Positions 6,237 to 14,101 are shown, counted from the stretch's first letter. The stretch: DNA of 14,358 nt from JBBTXJ01 sp964636345 (GCA_964636345.1 CAZWRL010000022.1:1-14358); one strand, 5' to 3'. Program-made: numbers and translations. Notes: generated by a model not told the origin, from the letters alone.

Positions 6237-6252
6237 ACACCACATATAGTTT
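6237..6252 (+). promoter_or_regulatory. NrdR-like box 1
   Basis: ACACCACATATAGTTT agrees with the NrdR consensus acaCwAtATaTwGtgt at 13 of 16 positions. It is one of a pair, with 16 bp between the two boxes. NrdR is the ATP/dATP-sensing repressor of ribonucleotide reductase genes and typically binds paired boxes spaced by about three helical turns. Confidence 0.62.
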
Positions 6253-6268
6253 CGTACAATACAATTAA

Positions 6269-6284
6269 CCACAATATATAGTAG
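6269..6284 (+). promoter_or_regulatory. NrdR-like box 2
   Basis: CCACAATATATAGTAG matches all ten bases of the NrdR core (CwAtATaTwG) and 13 of 16 overall. It starts exactly 32 bp after box 1, the known tandem spacing, and lies about 40 bp upstream of the nrdJ start. nrdR itself is not in the window. Confidence 0.68.
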
Positions 6285-6295
6285 ATAGGGTGTAG

Positions 6296-6333
6296 AAGAG
6301 AGCATCAACGTGCGGAGGATTTGGTGCTCTCTT
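6296..6333 (+). promoter_or_regulatory. Leader hairpin presenting the nrdJ Shine-Dalgarno
   Basis: AAGAGAGCATCAA (6296-6308) pairs with TTGGTGCTCTCTT (6321-6333) with one G-U pair. The 12-base loop contains GGAGG (6314-6318) and the stem contains the GTG start at 6324. Four T, then GTT, follow the stem, so it could also act as a weak terminator/attenuator. Either reading suggests control of nrdJ expression through RNA structure. Confidence 0.5.
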
Positions 6334-9300
6334 TTGTTCACCTATCACCAAGGAGTATGGGGCCACTGGATATTCAAAAAACGAGCGGAAAGGTCGAGGA
6401 GCGCAGTGAACAGGGCACGGTTGGTATGCCGCCCATGCAGGCGCCGCAGTTTCAGGAGCGACCCGGAACTTACCACGCCGATGGTTTGCGTTTTGAGCGT
6501 CGTTTTACCAAAGACGGTGTTTCTCCGTATGATTTAATTACCTACGAGAAACGTTCAAGTGTTATCCGCGAACCAGATGGCACGGTAGTTTTTGAAATGC
6601 ACGATATTGAAGTTCCGGCGACGTGGTCACAAGTAGCCGTGGATATTTTGGCGCAAAAATATTTTCGTAAAACCGGTGTGCCGCAGTACGATGCGGCAGG
6701 TGCCGTGATGCGGCAGGACGACGGGTCTCCCATGCTTGGACCCGAGCGTTCGGTGAAGCAGATTGTGCATCGGTTGGCTGGCTGTTGGCGGTATTGGGGG
6801 GAGAAGTACGGGTATTTTGCATCCGAGCAGGACGCGCTGATTTTTTATGACGAGATGGCGTACATGCTTTTGACGCAGATGGCCGCGCCCAATTCTCCAC
6901 AGTGGTTTAACACGGGTCTGCACTGGGCGTATGGCATTGAAGGGCCGCCACAAGGACATTGGCTTGTTGATAATGAAACCGGCGAGTCACGTGTGGCGGA
7001 AAACGCCTATGAGCATCCGCAACCCCACGCATGTTACATACAATCCGTGAAGGATGATTTGGTGAATGAGGGCGGCATTATGGATTTATGGGTGCGCGAG
7101 GCACGGCTGTTTAAGTATGGGTCGGGAACCGGCACCAATTTTTCGTCATTGCGTGGAGCGGGAGAGCGATTGTCCGGTGGCGGCAAGTCGTCGGGTATAC
7201 AATCCTGGCTGTTGATTGGTGACAGAGCGGCGGCGGCTATTAAATCCGGCGGTACCACACGCCGTGCGGCCAAGATGGTTATTTTGGATGCGGATCATCC
7301 GGAAATTGAGTGGTTTATCAATTGGAAAGTTGAAGAAGAGAAAAAAGTGGCGGCGCTGGTGGCTGCCGGTTATCCGTCTGATTATGAGGGGGTTGCATAC
7401 CAAACAGTTTCCGGACAGAATTCAAACAATTCAGTGCGCATCCCCAACAAGTTCATGGAAGCGGTGTTGCAAGATGGTTCATGGGAGCTGAAGGGGCGCG
7501 TTGATCCGGGCGTAAATCGCACGCTCAAAGCTCGTGATTTGTGGAATCAGATTGCATACGCGGCATGGCGTTGCGCTGATCCCGGTGTGCAGTATGACAC
7601 TATCATTAACGAGTGGCACACCTGTCCAGAGTCCGGAAAAATTCGCGCCACAAATCCCTGTTCGGAATATGTCTTTTTGGATGATACGGCCTGCAATCTT
7701 GCCTCAATTAATGTGGCGCATTTTTATGACACGGAAAAGATTAAATTTGATGTTGATGCGTATCGGCACGCGGTGCGGCTTTGGACGGTGACGCTTGAAC
7801 TATCCGTATTAATGTCCGCCGGACCCTATCGCGCCATGGCAGAGGGTACCTATAAATTTAGAACGCTCGGTTTGGGATATGCGAATATTGGGTCAGTGCT
7901 CATGACCACCGGTATCCCCTATGACAGTTCTGAAGCGATGGCGTTTACCGGCGCAGTCACCGCGCTTTTGACCGGTGAGAGTTATCGTACCAGCGCGGAG
8001 ATGGCGCGCCTTGTCGGACCTTTTGTAGAGTATCAGAAAAATAAGGAAGACATGCTCCGCGTGATACGAAATCACCGGCGCGCGGCGTATAACGCACGGC
8101 CTGAAGAGTATGAGGGACTCACCATTATGCCGGTTGGTATTGATGCTAAGTATTGTCCGGACTATTTGCTTGCCGCATCGCGGCAGGTGTGGGATGAAGC
8201 GCTTGCGCAGGGAGAGCTGTATGGATATCGCAATGCGCAGGTAACCGTGATTGCGCCAACCGGCACGATTGGACTCTTGATGGATTGCGCCACCACGGGC
8301 GTGGAGCCGGATTTTGCGTTGGTGAAATTCAAAAAATTGGCGGGCGGCGGTTACTTTAAGATTGTCAACGAAGCGGTGCCAACCGCACTTCGCACGCTCG
8401 GTTATTCCGAAAAAGAAATTGATGAGATTATTGCCTTTATGCGCGGACGCGGCACGCTTCTCGGCGCGCCATCCATCAATCGAGAGACACTTAAGGCGAA
8501 AGGGTTTACCGACGATGATATAACAAAAGTGGAACAGAATTTGAAGGGTGTTTTTGAGTTGCGCTTCGCCTTTAACGTGTGGATTTTAGGCGAAGAGACG
8601 CTGAAGCGATTGGGATTCTCGGAGAGCCAGTATAACGATTTCAATTTTGATATGCTCTCGGCGCTTGGATTCACGGCAAACGAGATTGAAGCAGCCAATG
8701 AATATGTGTGCGGCTCTATGACGATTGAGGGCGCGCCACACCTGAAAGAGCAGCACTACTCGGTGTTTGATTGCGCTAACAAATGTGGCAAACGCGGCGA
8801 GCGTTACATTCACTTTTTGGCGCACGTGCGCATGCTGGCCGCCGCGCAACCGTTTGTGTCCGGTTCGTTGTCAAAGACAATTAATATGCCAAACGATGCC
8901 ACGCTTGACGATGTGAAGCGCGTCTATATGGAATCGTGGCGTTTGTCGCTCAAGTGTTTGGCGATTTATCGTGATGGGTGCAAATTATCGCAACCGCTGT
9001 CGTCGCGAGCGGAAGATAAAACAAAGAAGGAGGTATCGGCCGTGGTCGCTGATCAACCGACGCAGACGACGTTGGCAGGGAGTGTGGACATGTTCGCCCC
9101 TGTCCAGGCGGATGTGTCAAAAGCGATTGAGGATTATGACAATGACGGTGAGGTGGTTGGACGGCGCGTGTACATTCATGGTGAGCGACGCAAGTTGCCG
9201 GCAAAACGTAGCGGTATCACGGTAGAGGCTGCCGTGGGCGGGCAAAAATTATTTCTCCGCACCGGCGAGTATCCAGACGGCACGCTCGGCGAGATCTTTA

Positions 9301-9872
9301 TTGATATGTTCAAAGAGGGCGCGGCGTATCGGAGCATCTTGAACAGTTTTGCGGTGGCTGTTTCGTTTGCGCTTCAGCATGGGGTACCACTGGAAAAGTT
9401 GGTGGAAAAGTTTACCTTCACGCGGTTTGAGCCGGCTGGCGCGACGACCCATCCAAACGTAAAATTTTCTACGTCAATTCTAGATTTTATTTTTCGCGTG
9501 CTGGGTATGGAATATTTAGGGAGAACGGATTTTGTGCAGGTGCCGCCCAAGGGTATTCAGAAGAATCGCGCGGCACAGATGGCGCGACTTGCGGAAGTTC
9601 AGAAGACGATTGAAATGCCGCTTGCTGATCCGGAGACGCCAGTGGCGCAAAAACCAGTTGTTGATGTGGCGCAGGCCGCGACCGCTGATATGGTCGCAGA
9701 GCAGATTGTGGCGGCTGCCACGGTGACAACCGATCTGGGTGGCGGCGTTGCTACGTATCTTAAGGGTATGATGGGTGATGCGCCGATGTGTGATCAGTGT
9801 GGGCATGTGACTATAAGAAACGGTTCCTGTTATAAGTGTTTAAATTGTGGCAGTACGACGGGTTGCAGTTAA
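6324..9872 (+). CDS. nrdJ: Adenosylcobalamin-dependent (class II) ribonucleoside-diphosphate reductase
   Basis: The protein is about 1,182 residues and reduces ribonucleotides to deoxyribonucleotides with a cobalamin-generated radical. Visible motifs are NSPQWFNTGL, HACYIQSVKDD with the first redox Cys near residue 237, GSGTGTNFSSLRGAGE, NPCSEYVFLDD (about 444-454; the thiyl-radical Cys and catalytic Glu in NxCxE), CNLASINV, and PTGTIGLLMDC. A TSCPD-type domain follows (about 950-1060, GITVEAAVGG...GTLGEIFIDM) and the tail is Zn-ribbon-like, with CDQCG and CYKCLNCG, probably holding the cysteines that reduce the active site. GTG 6324 is preferred because GGAGG lies five bases upstream. ATG 6357 is the alternative, but its AAGGAG is only one base away. 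Regulation is likely by NrdR. The adenosyltransferase at 10277 supplies its cofactor. Confidence 0.94.
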   Translation: MLSFVHLSPRSMGPLDIQKTSGKVEERSEQGTVGMPPMQAPQFQERPGTYHADGLRFERRFTKDGVSPYDLITYEKRSSVIREPDGTVVFEMHDIEVPATWSQVAVDILAQKYFRKTGVPQYDAAGAVMRQDDGSPMLGPERSVKQIVHRLAGCWRYWGEKYGYFASEQDALIFYDEMAYMLLTQMAAPNSPQWFNTGLHWAYGIEGPPQGHWLVDNETGESRVAENAYEHPQPHACYIQSVKDDLVNEGGIMDLWVREARLFKYGSGTGTNFSSLRGAGERLSGGGKSSGIQSWLLIGDRAAAAIKSGGTTRRAAKMVILDADHPEIEWFINWKVEEEKKVAALVAAGYPSDYEGVAYQTVSGQNSNNSVRIPNKFMEAVLQDGSWELKGRVDPGVNRTLKARDLWNQIAYAAWRCADPGVQYDTIINEWHTCPESGKIRATNPCSEYVFLDDTACNLASINVAHFYDTEKIKFDVDAYRHAVRLWTVTLELSVLMSAGPYRAMAEGTYKFRTLGLGYANIGSVLMTTGIPYDSSEAMAFTGAVTALLTGESYRTSAEMARLVGPFVEYQKNKEDMLRVIRNHRRAAYNARPEEYEGLTIMPVGIDAKYCPDYLLAASRQVWDEALAQGELYGYRNAQVTVIAPTGTIGLLMDCATTGVEPDFALVKFKKLAGGGYFKIVNEAVPTALRTLGYSEKEIDEIIAFMRGRGTLLGAPSINRETLKAKGFTDDDITKVEQNLKGVFELRFAFNVWILGEETLKRLGFSESQYNDFNFDMLSALGFTANEIEAANEYVCGSMTIEGAPHLKEQHYSVFDCANKCGKRGERYIHFLAHVRMLAAAQPFVSGSLSKTINMPNDATLDDVKRVYMESWRLSLKCLAIYRDGCKLSQPLSSRAEDKTKKEVSAVVADQPTQTTLAGSVDMFAPVQADVSKAIEDYDNDGEVVGRRVYIHGERRKLPAKRSGITVEAAVGGQKLFLRTGEYPDGTLGEIFIDMFKEGAAYRSILNSFAVAVSFALQHGVPLEKLVEKFTFTRFEPAGATTHPNVKFSTSILDFIFRVLGMEYLGRTDFVQVPPKGIQKNRAAQMARLAEVQKTIEMPLADPETPVAQKPVVDVAQAATADMVAEQIVAAATVTTDLGGGVATYLKGMMGDAPMCDQCGHVTIRNGSCYKCLNCGSTTGCS

Positions 9873-9890
9873 GGAACGGATTGAAAATAA

Positions 9891-9930
9891 AAGGACCCGC
9901 TTGGGTGTGTTGCTCAAGCGGGTCTTTGTT
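9891..9930. terminator. Bidirectional terminator between nrdJ and the convergent small gene
   Basis: GACCCGCTTG (9894-9903) pairs perfectly with CAAGCGGGTC (9915-9924), extended by A-T pairs. The plus strand continues CTTTGTTTCTCC and the minus strand continues CTTTTATTTTC, so both directions have a T-rich exit. Confidence 0.85.
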
Positions 9931-9944
9931 TCTCCTTTCGTTTT

Positions 9945-10175
9945 TCATTTCTTCTTTTTTTTCTTGCCGCCCTTGCCGGCGAGATCCCCGATCCAGTGGC
10001 ATGTGGTGCGCAGCAGATCGCCCAGCGCCGTCCAGCCGGCGCGCCACGCCCAGCGCTCAAACTCCACGAGCCAGCGGTAGGCGGGGAAGAGTCCGCTCGT
10101 CATGCGCTCCATAACGTAACACATGATGTGCAGCAGGATGAGCAGGCCAACGATGCCAAGGAACTGTTGTTCCAT
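9945..10175 (-). CDS. Small Trp/Arg-rich membrane peptide with a poly-Lys tail, function unknown
   Basis: The peptide has 76 residues. A transmembrane helix (about 5-23) is followed by an amphipathic stretch rich in Trp and Arg (WLVEFERWAWRAGW) and a tail GKGGKKKKKK. I recognise no family. It is supported as a real gene by a strong Shine-Dalgarno, GGAGGG, five bases before the ATG (minus strand, about 10181-10186), by a TTGACA-17-TACACT promoter, and by the shared terminator after it. The lysine tail would favour binding to acidic lipid or nucleic acid on the cytoplasmic side; this is inference. It is the only gene in the window with a textbook Shine-Dalgarno plus ATG. Confidence 0.72.
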   Translation of the reverse strand: MEQQFLGIVGLLILLHIMCYVMERMTSGLFPAYRWLVEFERWAWRAGWTALGDLLRTTCHWIGDLAGKGGKKKKKK

Positions 10176-10204
10176 CAGTACCCTCCGTTAAAAAAGAACA
10201 AGGT

Positions 10205-10233
10205 AGTGTAGCATCTTCTTGGCCATCTGTCAA
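10205..10233 (-). promoter_or_regulatory. Promoter of the small membrane peptide gene
   Basis: On the minus strand, TTGACA (10233-10228), 17 bases, TACACT (10210-10205). The start is near 10198, giving a 22-base leader that holds GGAGGG. Confidence 0.7.
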
Positions 10234-10240
10234 GGATTGA

Positions 10241-10269
10241 TTGACGCATTACGCGTAGTATGATGATAT
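10241..10269 (+). promoter_or_regulatory. Adenosyltransferase promoter (leaderless geometry)
   Basis: TTGACG (10241-10246), 17 bases, TGATAT (10264-10269). The expected start, near 10276, coincides with ATG 10277. The -35 lies seven bases from the -35 of the divergent promoter. Confidence 0.52.
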
Positions 10270-10276
10270 TGTGGTT

Positions 10277-10837
10277 ATGAATAAGATTTACACGAAAACA
10301 GGCGATGCCGGTGAAACATCACTTTTTGGCGCGGGGCGCGTGCGGAAGGATCATCTGCGCGTGCGGGCCTACGGCGAGATTGATGAAGTAAACTCACTCC
10401 TTGGTTTGGCGCGCGCTACGGTTTTCAGTCACGAGAAAACAAAAGAACTTGATCCGGTGCTTGCGCGTATTCAAGACCGGCTTTTTGTTATGGGAAGTAT
10501 GCTTTCAACGCCGCAAGAGGCGGCGTTATATGCAAAAATTCCGCGTCTTGCGACGGAAGATGTTATTTTTTTGGAGGTGGCGATTGACCGGCTTGCGTTG
10601 CAACTCCCGCATCTCCACAATTTTATTTTGCCGGGCGGTTCTCACGCGGCAGGACTGTTGCACGTTGCGCGCGCGGTGTGTCGCCGCGCGGAACGCACCA
10701 TGGTGGCGCTCGCGCGCGACGCCACGCTTGATCCCCTGCTTGCGCAATATATCAATCGTTTGAGCGATTTTCTTTTTGAAGCCGCGCGGTGGGTGAATAG
10801 CGCGCTTGGTGTCAGCGAGACACCGTGGCGGGGATAG
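10277..10837 (+). CDS. PduO-type cob(I)alamin adenosyltransferase
   Basis: The protein has 186 residues, the usual length. It transfers the adenosyl group of ATP to cob(I)alamin to make adenosylcobalamin. Diagnostic motifs are the N-terminal ATP-binding KIYTKTGDAGETSLFG, RAYGEIDEVNS, FILPGGSHAAGLLH, ARAVCRRAER and INRLSDFLFEAARW. The frame also has a GTG at 10271, but ATG 10277 matches the family N-terminus and the predicted transcription start. It stands alone on the plus strand, 0.4 kb after the B12-dependent reductase nrdJ, which fits a cofactor-supply role. No corrin-ring synthesis genes are in the window, so cobalamin is probably salvaged. The 3' end overlaps the convergent glycosidase gene by 26 bases. 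Confidence 0.93.
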   Translation: MNKIYTKTGDAGETSLFGAGRVRKDHLRVRAYGEIDEVNSLLGLARATVFSHEKTKELDPVLARIQDRLFVMGSMLSTPQEAALYAKIPRLATEDVIFLEVAIDRLALQLPHLHNFILPGGSHAAGLLHVARAVCRRAERTMVALARDATLDPLLAQYINRLSDFLFEAARWVNSALGVSETPWRG

Positions 10838-11837
10838 CAAACAGCGGCCGCGCCATGTCCCAAATTGTAGATTCGTTGTGTTTTATCTTAAGCCAGTACC
10901 ACCATTCAACACCCCAGAAATAGATTTCATCAAAACCGGTTTTGCGCGCATAGCCAAGCGTTTTTTGGAAAAGATCAGGGTTCATAGAACGATAATGTTC
11001 CGCAAGTGGCACCTCAAGCGGGTGGCCGGGAAGCCATGGTTCGGCCTGTAATTCAGAGAGCACAATACGTGGCACCACATCGCGCGTGGTTTCAGCGCGG
11101 AGTTTGTAAAAAGCGGCCGGAAGCGGATACTCGAAATAATTGATGCCGGGCTTCCAAATTGTCCGATAGAGTGATACTCCAAGTACATCAACATACTGAC
11201 CGGACTGATCCCAGTTACCCAATTCGCCGCTTGCAGTTGTCATGAGCGGCCGCGTTTGATCCATGCGTTCAACCAGCGCCAATTCTTTTTTGAGAAAATT
11301 TTCGTCCGGCGGCGCGCAGCGTCCGAAGAATGGCAAGAGCGGTTCATTTTCCACCTGCCAGCGGATAATTGCAGGATTGTCTTCATAGCGGGCAACAACC
11401 ACCGGGAGCGCCTGTAGGATTTTTTGTTGCCGTTCACCCACATCAAGCGCCGTTGCCCACGGCGGCGTATGGCATTCCGGCCAGCGCGGGAGACGCTCGC
11501 CAATACCCATGATGATCGTGCCGCCACGTTTGGTGATTTCGTTTACCTGCCAGTCAAGGTTTTCAAAATCAAAGTGATCATCGGTTGGTTCAATTTCATT
11601 CCAGTAGGCAGCGAGGCGAAAATGACGGATGCCAAGATCATCCAATGCCGCCGTGAGAGTTTCTTTCCAATTAAGGCCCAGCGCTTCCGCGTGCGGTTTT
11701 GAAAAGGTAACGCCGTACGTTATTTTTTCTTCCGGCAAAGAAAAATCAAGGAGATAGAGGAATGTCCAGAAAGCGCCAAACAGAAGCAGGGTTACAATGG
11801 TGATAATGGCAAAGGGGTGCTTTTTAAACATACTCAT
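10812..11837 (-). CDS. Membrane-anchored clan-A glycoside hydrolase (GH42/GH5-like TIM barrel)
   Basis: The protein has 341 residues. A short basic start (MSMFKKHP) and one hydrophobic helix (about 9-30) anchor or export the protein; the rest reads as a TIM barrel. Key segments are FRLAAYWNEIEPT, WQVENEPLLPF with the likely acid/base Glu165 after Asn164, and VLSELQAEPW with the likely nucleophile Glu262, followed by IYFWGVEWWYW near the barrel's last strand. The Asn-Glu-Pro and strand-7 Glu pairing defines clan GH-A; the SELQAEPW form resembles beta-galactosidase-type families, but the exact family and sugar cannot be read from sequence alone. The gene overlaps the end of the GH1 gene by four bases and converges on the adenosyltransferase gene. 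Extracytoplasmic glycan trimming is the likely role. Confidence 0.75.
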   Translation of the reverse strand: MSMFKKHPFAIITIVTLLLFGAFWTFLYLLDFSLPEEKITYGVTFSKPHAEALGLNWKETLTAALDDLGIRHFRLAAYWNEIEPTDDHFDFENLDWQVNEITKRGGTIIMGIGERLPRWPECHTPPWATALDVGERQQKILQALPVVVARYEDNPAIIRWQVENEPLLPFFGRCAPPDENFLKKELALVERMDQTRPLMTTASGELGNWDQSGQYVDVLGVSLYRTIWKPGINYFEYPLPAAFYKLRAETTRDVVPRIVLSELQAEPWLPGHPLEVPLAEHYRSMNPDLFQKTLGYARKTGFDEIYFWGVEWWYWLKIKHNESTIWDMARPLFAIPATVSR

Positions 11838-13147
11838 GTTTCTGGTTCAGGCGCCGCGCCGTGTCCCATAAATCGCAGAAGATCGTGGTTGATGCCATTT
11901 TCCAAACAGATACGCGCATACACGCGGGCGCTTGGACGCGGATTGCGCGCACGATCGTGTTCGTAATCTATTTCAATCAAACCGAAGCGCGGCGCAAAAC
12001 CTTTATCCCACTCAAAATTGTCGGTTAACGACCAATAACAATAACCACGCACATCCGCGTTGGCATGGATAGTGTGATAGATCTCTTTAATATGCGATAC
12101 GATGAAACGACTGCGGCGATCATCATTCACGGCCGCGATGCCATTTTCGGTGATATAGAGCGGTAGATTATATTGTTTCATGTTCATGATTGCCTGAAAG
12201 ATGCCGATCGGATAAACTTCCCATCCCATGTCTGAACCTTCGCGGTGTTCTTCGCGCGCGTCAATAGTTTTGATGGAAAAAAGGCCACTTTTGCGAATGC
12301 GCGCGTGGAAATAGTAATTGATGCCAATAAAATCATGGGCGTCGCGGCTCATACCGAAGAAATGATGGTTCCAGTAATAATTGAGCAGTTTCATTTTGAT
12401 AAAGTTGCCGAATTTCCACCATTGGTACGATTCAATGGAAAATACATTCTGTGCGATGCCGACGCGCGCGTGTTTTTGGCGGCGATGAATTGCGGCATAG
12501 GCGTGTCGGTGCGCCCACGCTAAGTTGCGCAGTACTTTCAGATAGGCAAACAGCGAGTGTTTTTGTGGCGGCCACACACCGCGGAAATAACTATTGCTGG
12601 CGTACACGTTGGGTTCATTGATCGTGATCCAGAAATCAATTTTTTTACCATATTCTTTCACCATTTTTTCAACGAAGCGAACAAAGTAACGTGCCGCGCG
12701 GCGAGATTCCCAACCGCCTTCTTTCATGAACCATGTGGGATTCGTGAAATGGTGAAGCGTGAGCATAATGACGAATTTTCTTTTTTTGAGCGCGTCAAAA
12801 ACATCGTGATAATGCGCAATTGCTTTGCGGTTAAATTTGCCGGGTTCCGGTTCTATGCGGCTCCATTCAACAGAAAGTCGGTGGATCCGCTGCCCGAGTT
12901 GTTTGGCAAGGTCAAAATCTTCGCAGAAGCGATGGTAGTGATCGGTTGCGTTGCCAGACACCTCGTCGTTTTTAATATGGCCACCATCTTGTTCCCACGT
13001 CCACCAATCATTATGCGTGTTGCCACCCTCTACCTGGTGCGCTGACGATGCGGCGCCCCATAAGAATCCTTTGGGAAAAGTGAGGGGCGCGTGCAAGTGC
13101 GTTTTGCAGGTTAGACAGATCGCTTGTAGTTTTTTTTGTTCGTTCAT
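11834..13147 (-). CDS. Family 1 glycoside hydrolase (beta-glucosidase-like)
   Basis: The protein has 437 residues. FPKGFLWGAASSAHQVEGG (25-42) is the GH1 N-terminal signature; RLSVEWSRIEP, LTLHHFTNPTWF, TINEPN with acid/base Glu178, DFIGINYYF, ITENGIA with nucleophile Glu334, and YWSLTDNFEW with GFAPRFGLIEIDY complete the retaining GH1 site. It hydrolyses terminal beta-linked sugars, and the substrate is unknown. It has no signal peptide, so it is probably cytoplasmic. Two oddities: a 20-residue N-terminal extension with CLTC, and a shortened segment between NYYWNHHFFG and DFIGINYY (about 10 residues, where many GH1 enzymes have some 40). The start follows the transporter stop by four bases and the end overlaps the next gene by four, so the three genes form one operon. 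Confidence 0.92.
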   Translation of the reverse strand: MNEQKKLQAICLTCKTHLHAPLTFPKGFLWGAASSAHQVEGGNTHNDWWTWEQDGGHIKNDEVSGNATDHYHRFCEDFDLAKQLGQRIHRLSVEWSRIEPEPGKFNRKAIAHYHDVFDALKKRKFVIMLTLHHFTNPTWFMKEGGWESRRAARYFVRFVEKMVKEYGKKIDFWITINEPNVYASNSYFRGVWPPQKHSLFAYLKVLRNLAWAHRHAYAAIHRRQKHARVGIAQNVFSIESYQWWKFGNFIKMKLLNYYWNHHFFGMSRDAHDFIGINYYFHARIRKSGLFSIKTIDAREEHREGSDMGWEVYPIGIFQAIMNMKQYNLPLYITENGIAAVNDDRRSRFIVSHIKEIYHTIHANADVRGYCYWSLTDNFEWDKGFAPRFGLIEIDYEHDRARNPRPSARVYARICLENGINHDLLRFMGHGAAPEPET

Positions 13148-13151
13148 ACGG

Positions 13152-14054
13152 TCAGATTAAAAGCAACGCGACGCCAAAACCAATAACGATGCTGGAAATC
13201 AGTTTTTGCGCGATGAGTTTTGGTCGGAGGTCTTCTGTAAAGATGCGCGGAAGCCAGTGTGAAAGCGCGACGACTAGACCAAGGAGGAACACAAATTGCA
13301 CACCCTGGAGCGCTTGTACGAGTGTGGGATCGCCTTGGGCGATGGCGTACAAGAGGAGCAAGCCGGCAACGGCGCCTAATGTTTTGTTGCCAATGATTGC
13401 GCCACCCATTCGCATGGTGAGCCGTTTGCCGCCATGAAAAATTTCTTTGCGAAGCGTGGGGCCGAGTAAGAGCAAGAGTCCGGCCGCCGCCGCGCCGATA
13501 CGTATCCAAATGACACCATTGATAAAATTGGTTTCCATAAAAACGCGCTTGCTTAATATGCCCCAGCAGGCAAAGAGGAGCGCCGAGAGCAGCATTTCGC
13601 CAATCATGCGTGGTTTGATGTGATGGGTTGCGTGGCCGGGATGGAAAGGATAGGTAATAAGTATGGTGCCGATAACAAGTATTGTGAAGGCAATGAGCTG
13701 TGTGGTTTTGAGCTGTTCCGGTAAAAAAATAAACGAGACGAGGAAAGAAAAAATTGGTATGGTGCCACCTACCACGGGAATGACGCGTGAGGTTTCGTGT
13801 TTTTTTAGCGCGCGATACAAAAAGAGCGTGCCATACGTGAATGACGCGCCGGCAATGGTTGAAGCGACGAGTGTGGTTTGTGGTATGCGTCCAAAACCAA
13901 ATGGCGCCAGAAGGAATGCCGCAAGACCGAGGATCGAAACAAAAAATGCGTACGATGCCGCGTTGCCAAGTTTTTTGTTAACGAGGAGCGAGTCAAAAAT
14001 AAATACCACCGCCTGAAGCAGATATGCCAAAAGAGCAATGTACACCCAGTCCAT
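13152..14054 (-). CDS. EamA/DMT-family integral membrane transporter
   Basis: The protein has 300 residues with about ten hydrophobic helices in two similar halves, the layout of EamA (drug/metabolite transporter) proteins. Typical segments are ASYAFFVSILGL, TYGTLFLYRALKKHETSRVIPVVG near the end of the first half, and QGVQFVFLLGLVVALS in the second. The substrate is not predictable; the two glycosidase genes downstream suggest a sugar or a related metabolite, but this is only context. It is the first gene of the glycosidase operon. An extended -10 promoter (TGTTATACT) places the transcription start at or next to the ATG at 14054, so translation is probably leaderless. Confidence 0.85.
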   Translation of the reverse strand: MDWVYIALLAYLLQAVVFIFDSLLVNKKLGNAASYAFFVSILGLAAFLLAPFGFGRIPQTTLVASTIAGASFTYGTLFLYRALKKHETSRVIPVVGGTIPIFSFLVSFIFLPEQLKTTQLIAFTILVIGTILITYPFHPGHATHHIKPRMIGEMLLSALLFACWGILSKRVFMETNFINGVIWIRIGAAAAGLLLLLGPTLRKEIFHGGKRLTMRMGGAIIGNKTLGAVAGLLLLYAIAQGDPTLVQALQGVQFVFLLGLVVALSHWLPRIFTEDLRPKLIAQKLISSIVIGFGVALLLI

Positions 14055-14060
14055 GGAGAT

Positions 14061-14069
14061 AGTATAACA
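14061..14069 (-). promoter_or_regulatory. Extended -10 promoter of the eamA-glycosidase operon
   Basis: On the minus strand TGT (14069-14067) precedes TATACT (14066-14061), and ATCTCC then leads directly to the ATG at 14054. No good -35 is seen; that position is occupied by the terminator hairpin of the tRNA-Met gene. Confidence 0.5.
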
Positions 14070-14095
14070 AAAATCCCGATTTATCGGGATTTTTG
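14068..14095 (-). terminator. Terminator of tRNA-Met
   Basis: CAAAAATCCCGAT (14068-14080) and ATCGGGATTTTTG (14083-14095) form a near-perfect inverted repeat with a T-run at its end in both directions. It lies seven bases past the tRNA-Met 3' end and overlaps the TG motif of the eamA promoter by two bases, so one transcript stops where the next one starts. Confidence 0.72.
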
Positions 14096-14101
14096 TACTA
14101 G

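Noticed and set aside
6310..6537. GTG-started ORF at the nrdJ leader
   Set aside because: It is in a different frame from nrdJ and reads through its 5' coding region with no family resemblance.
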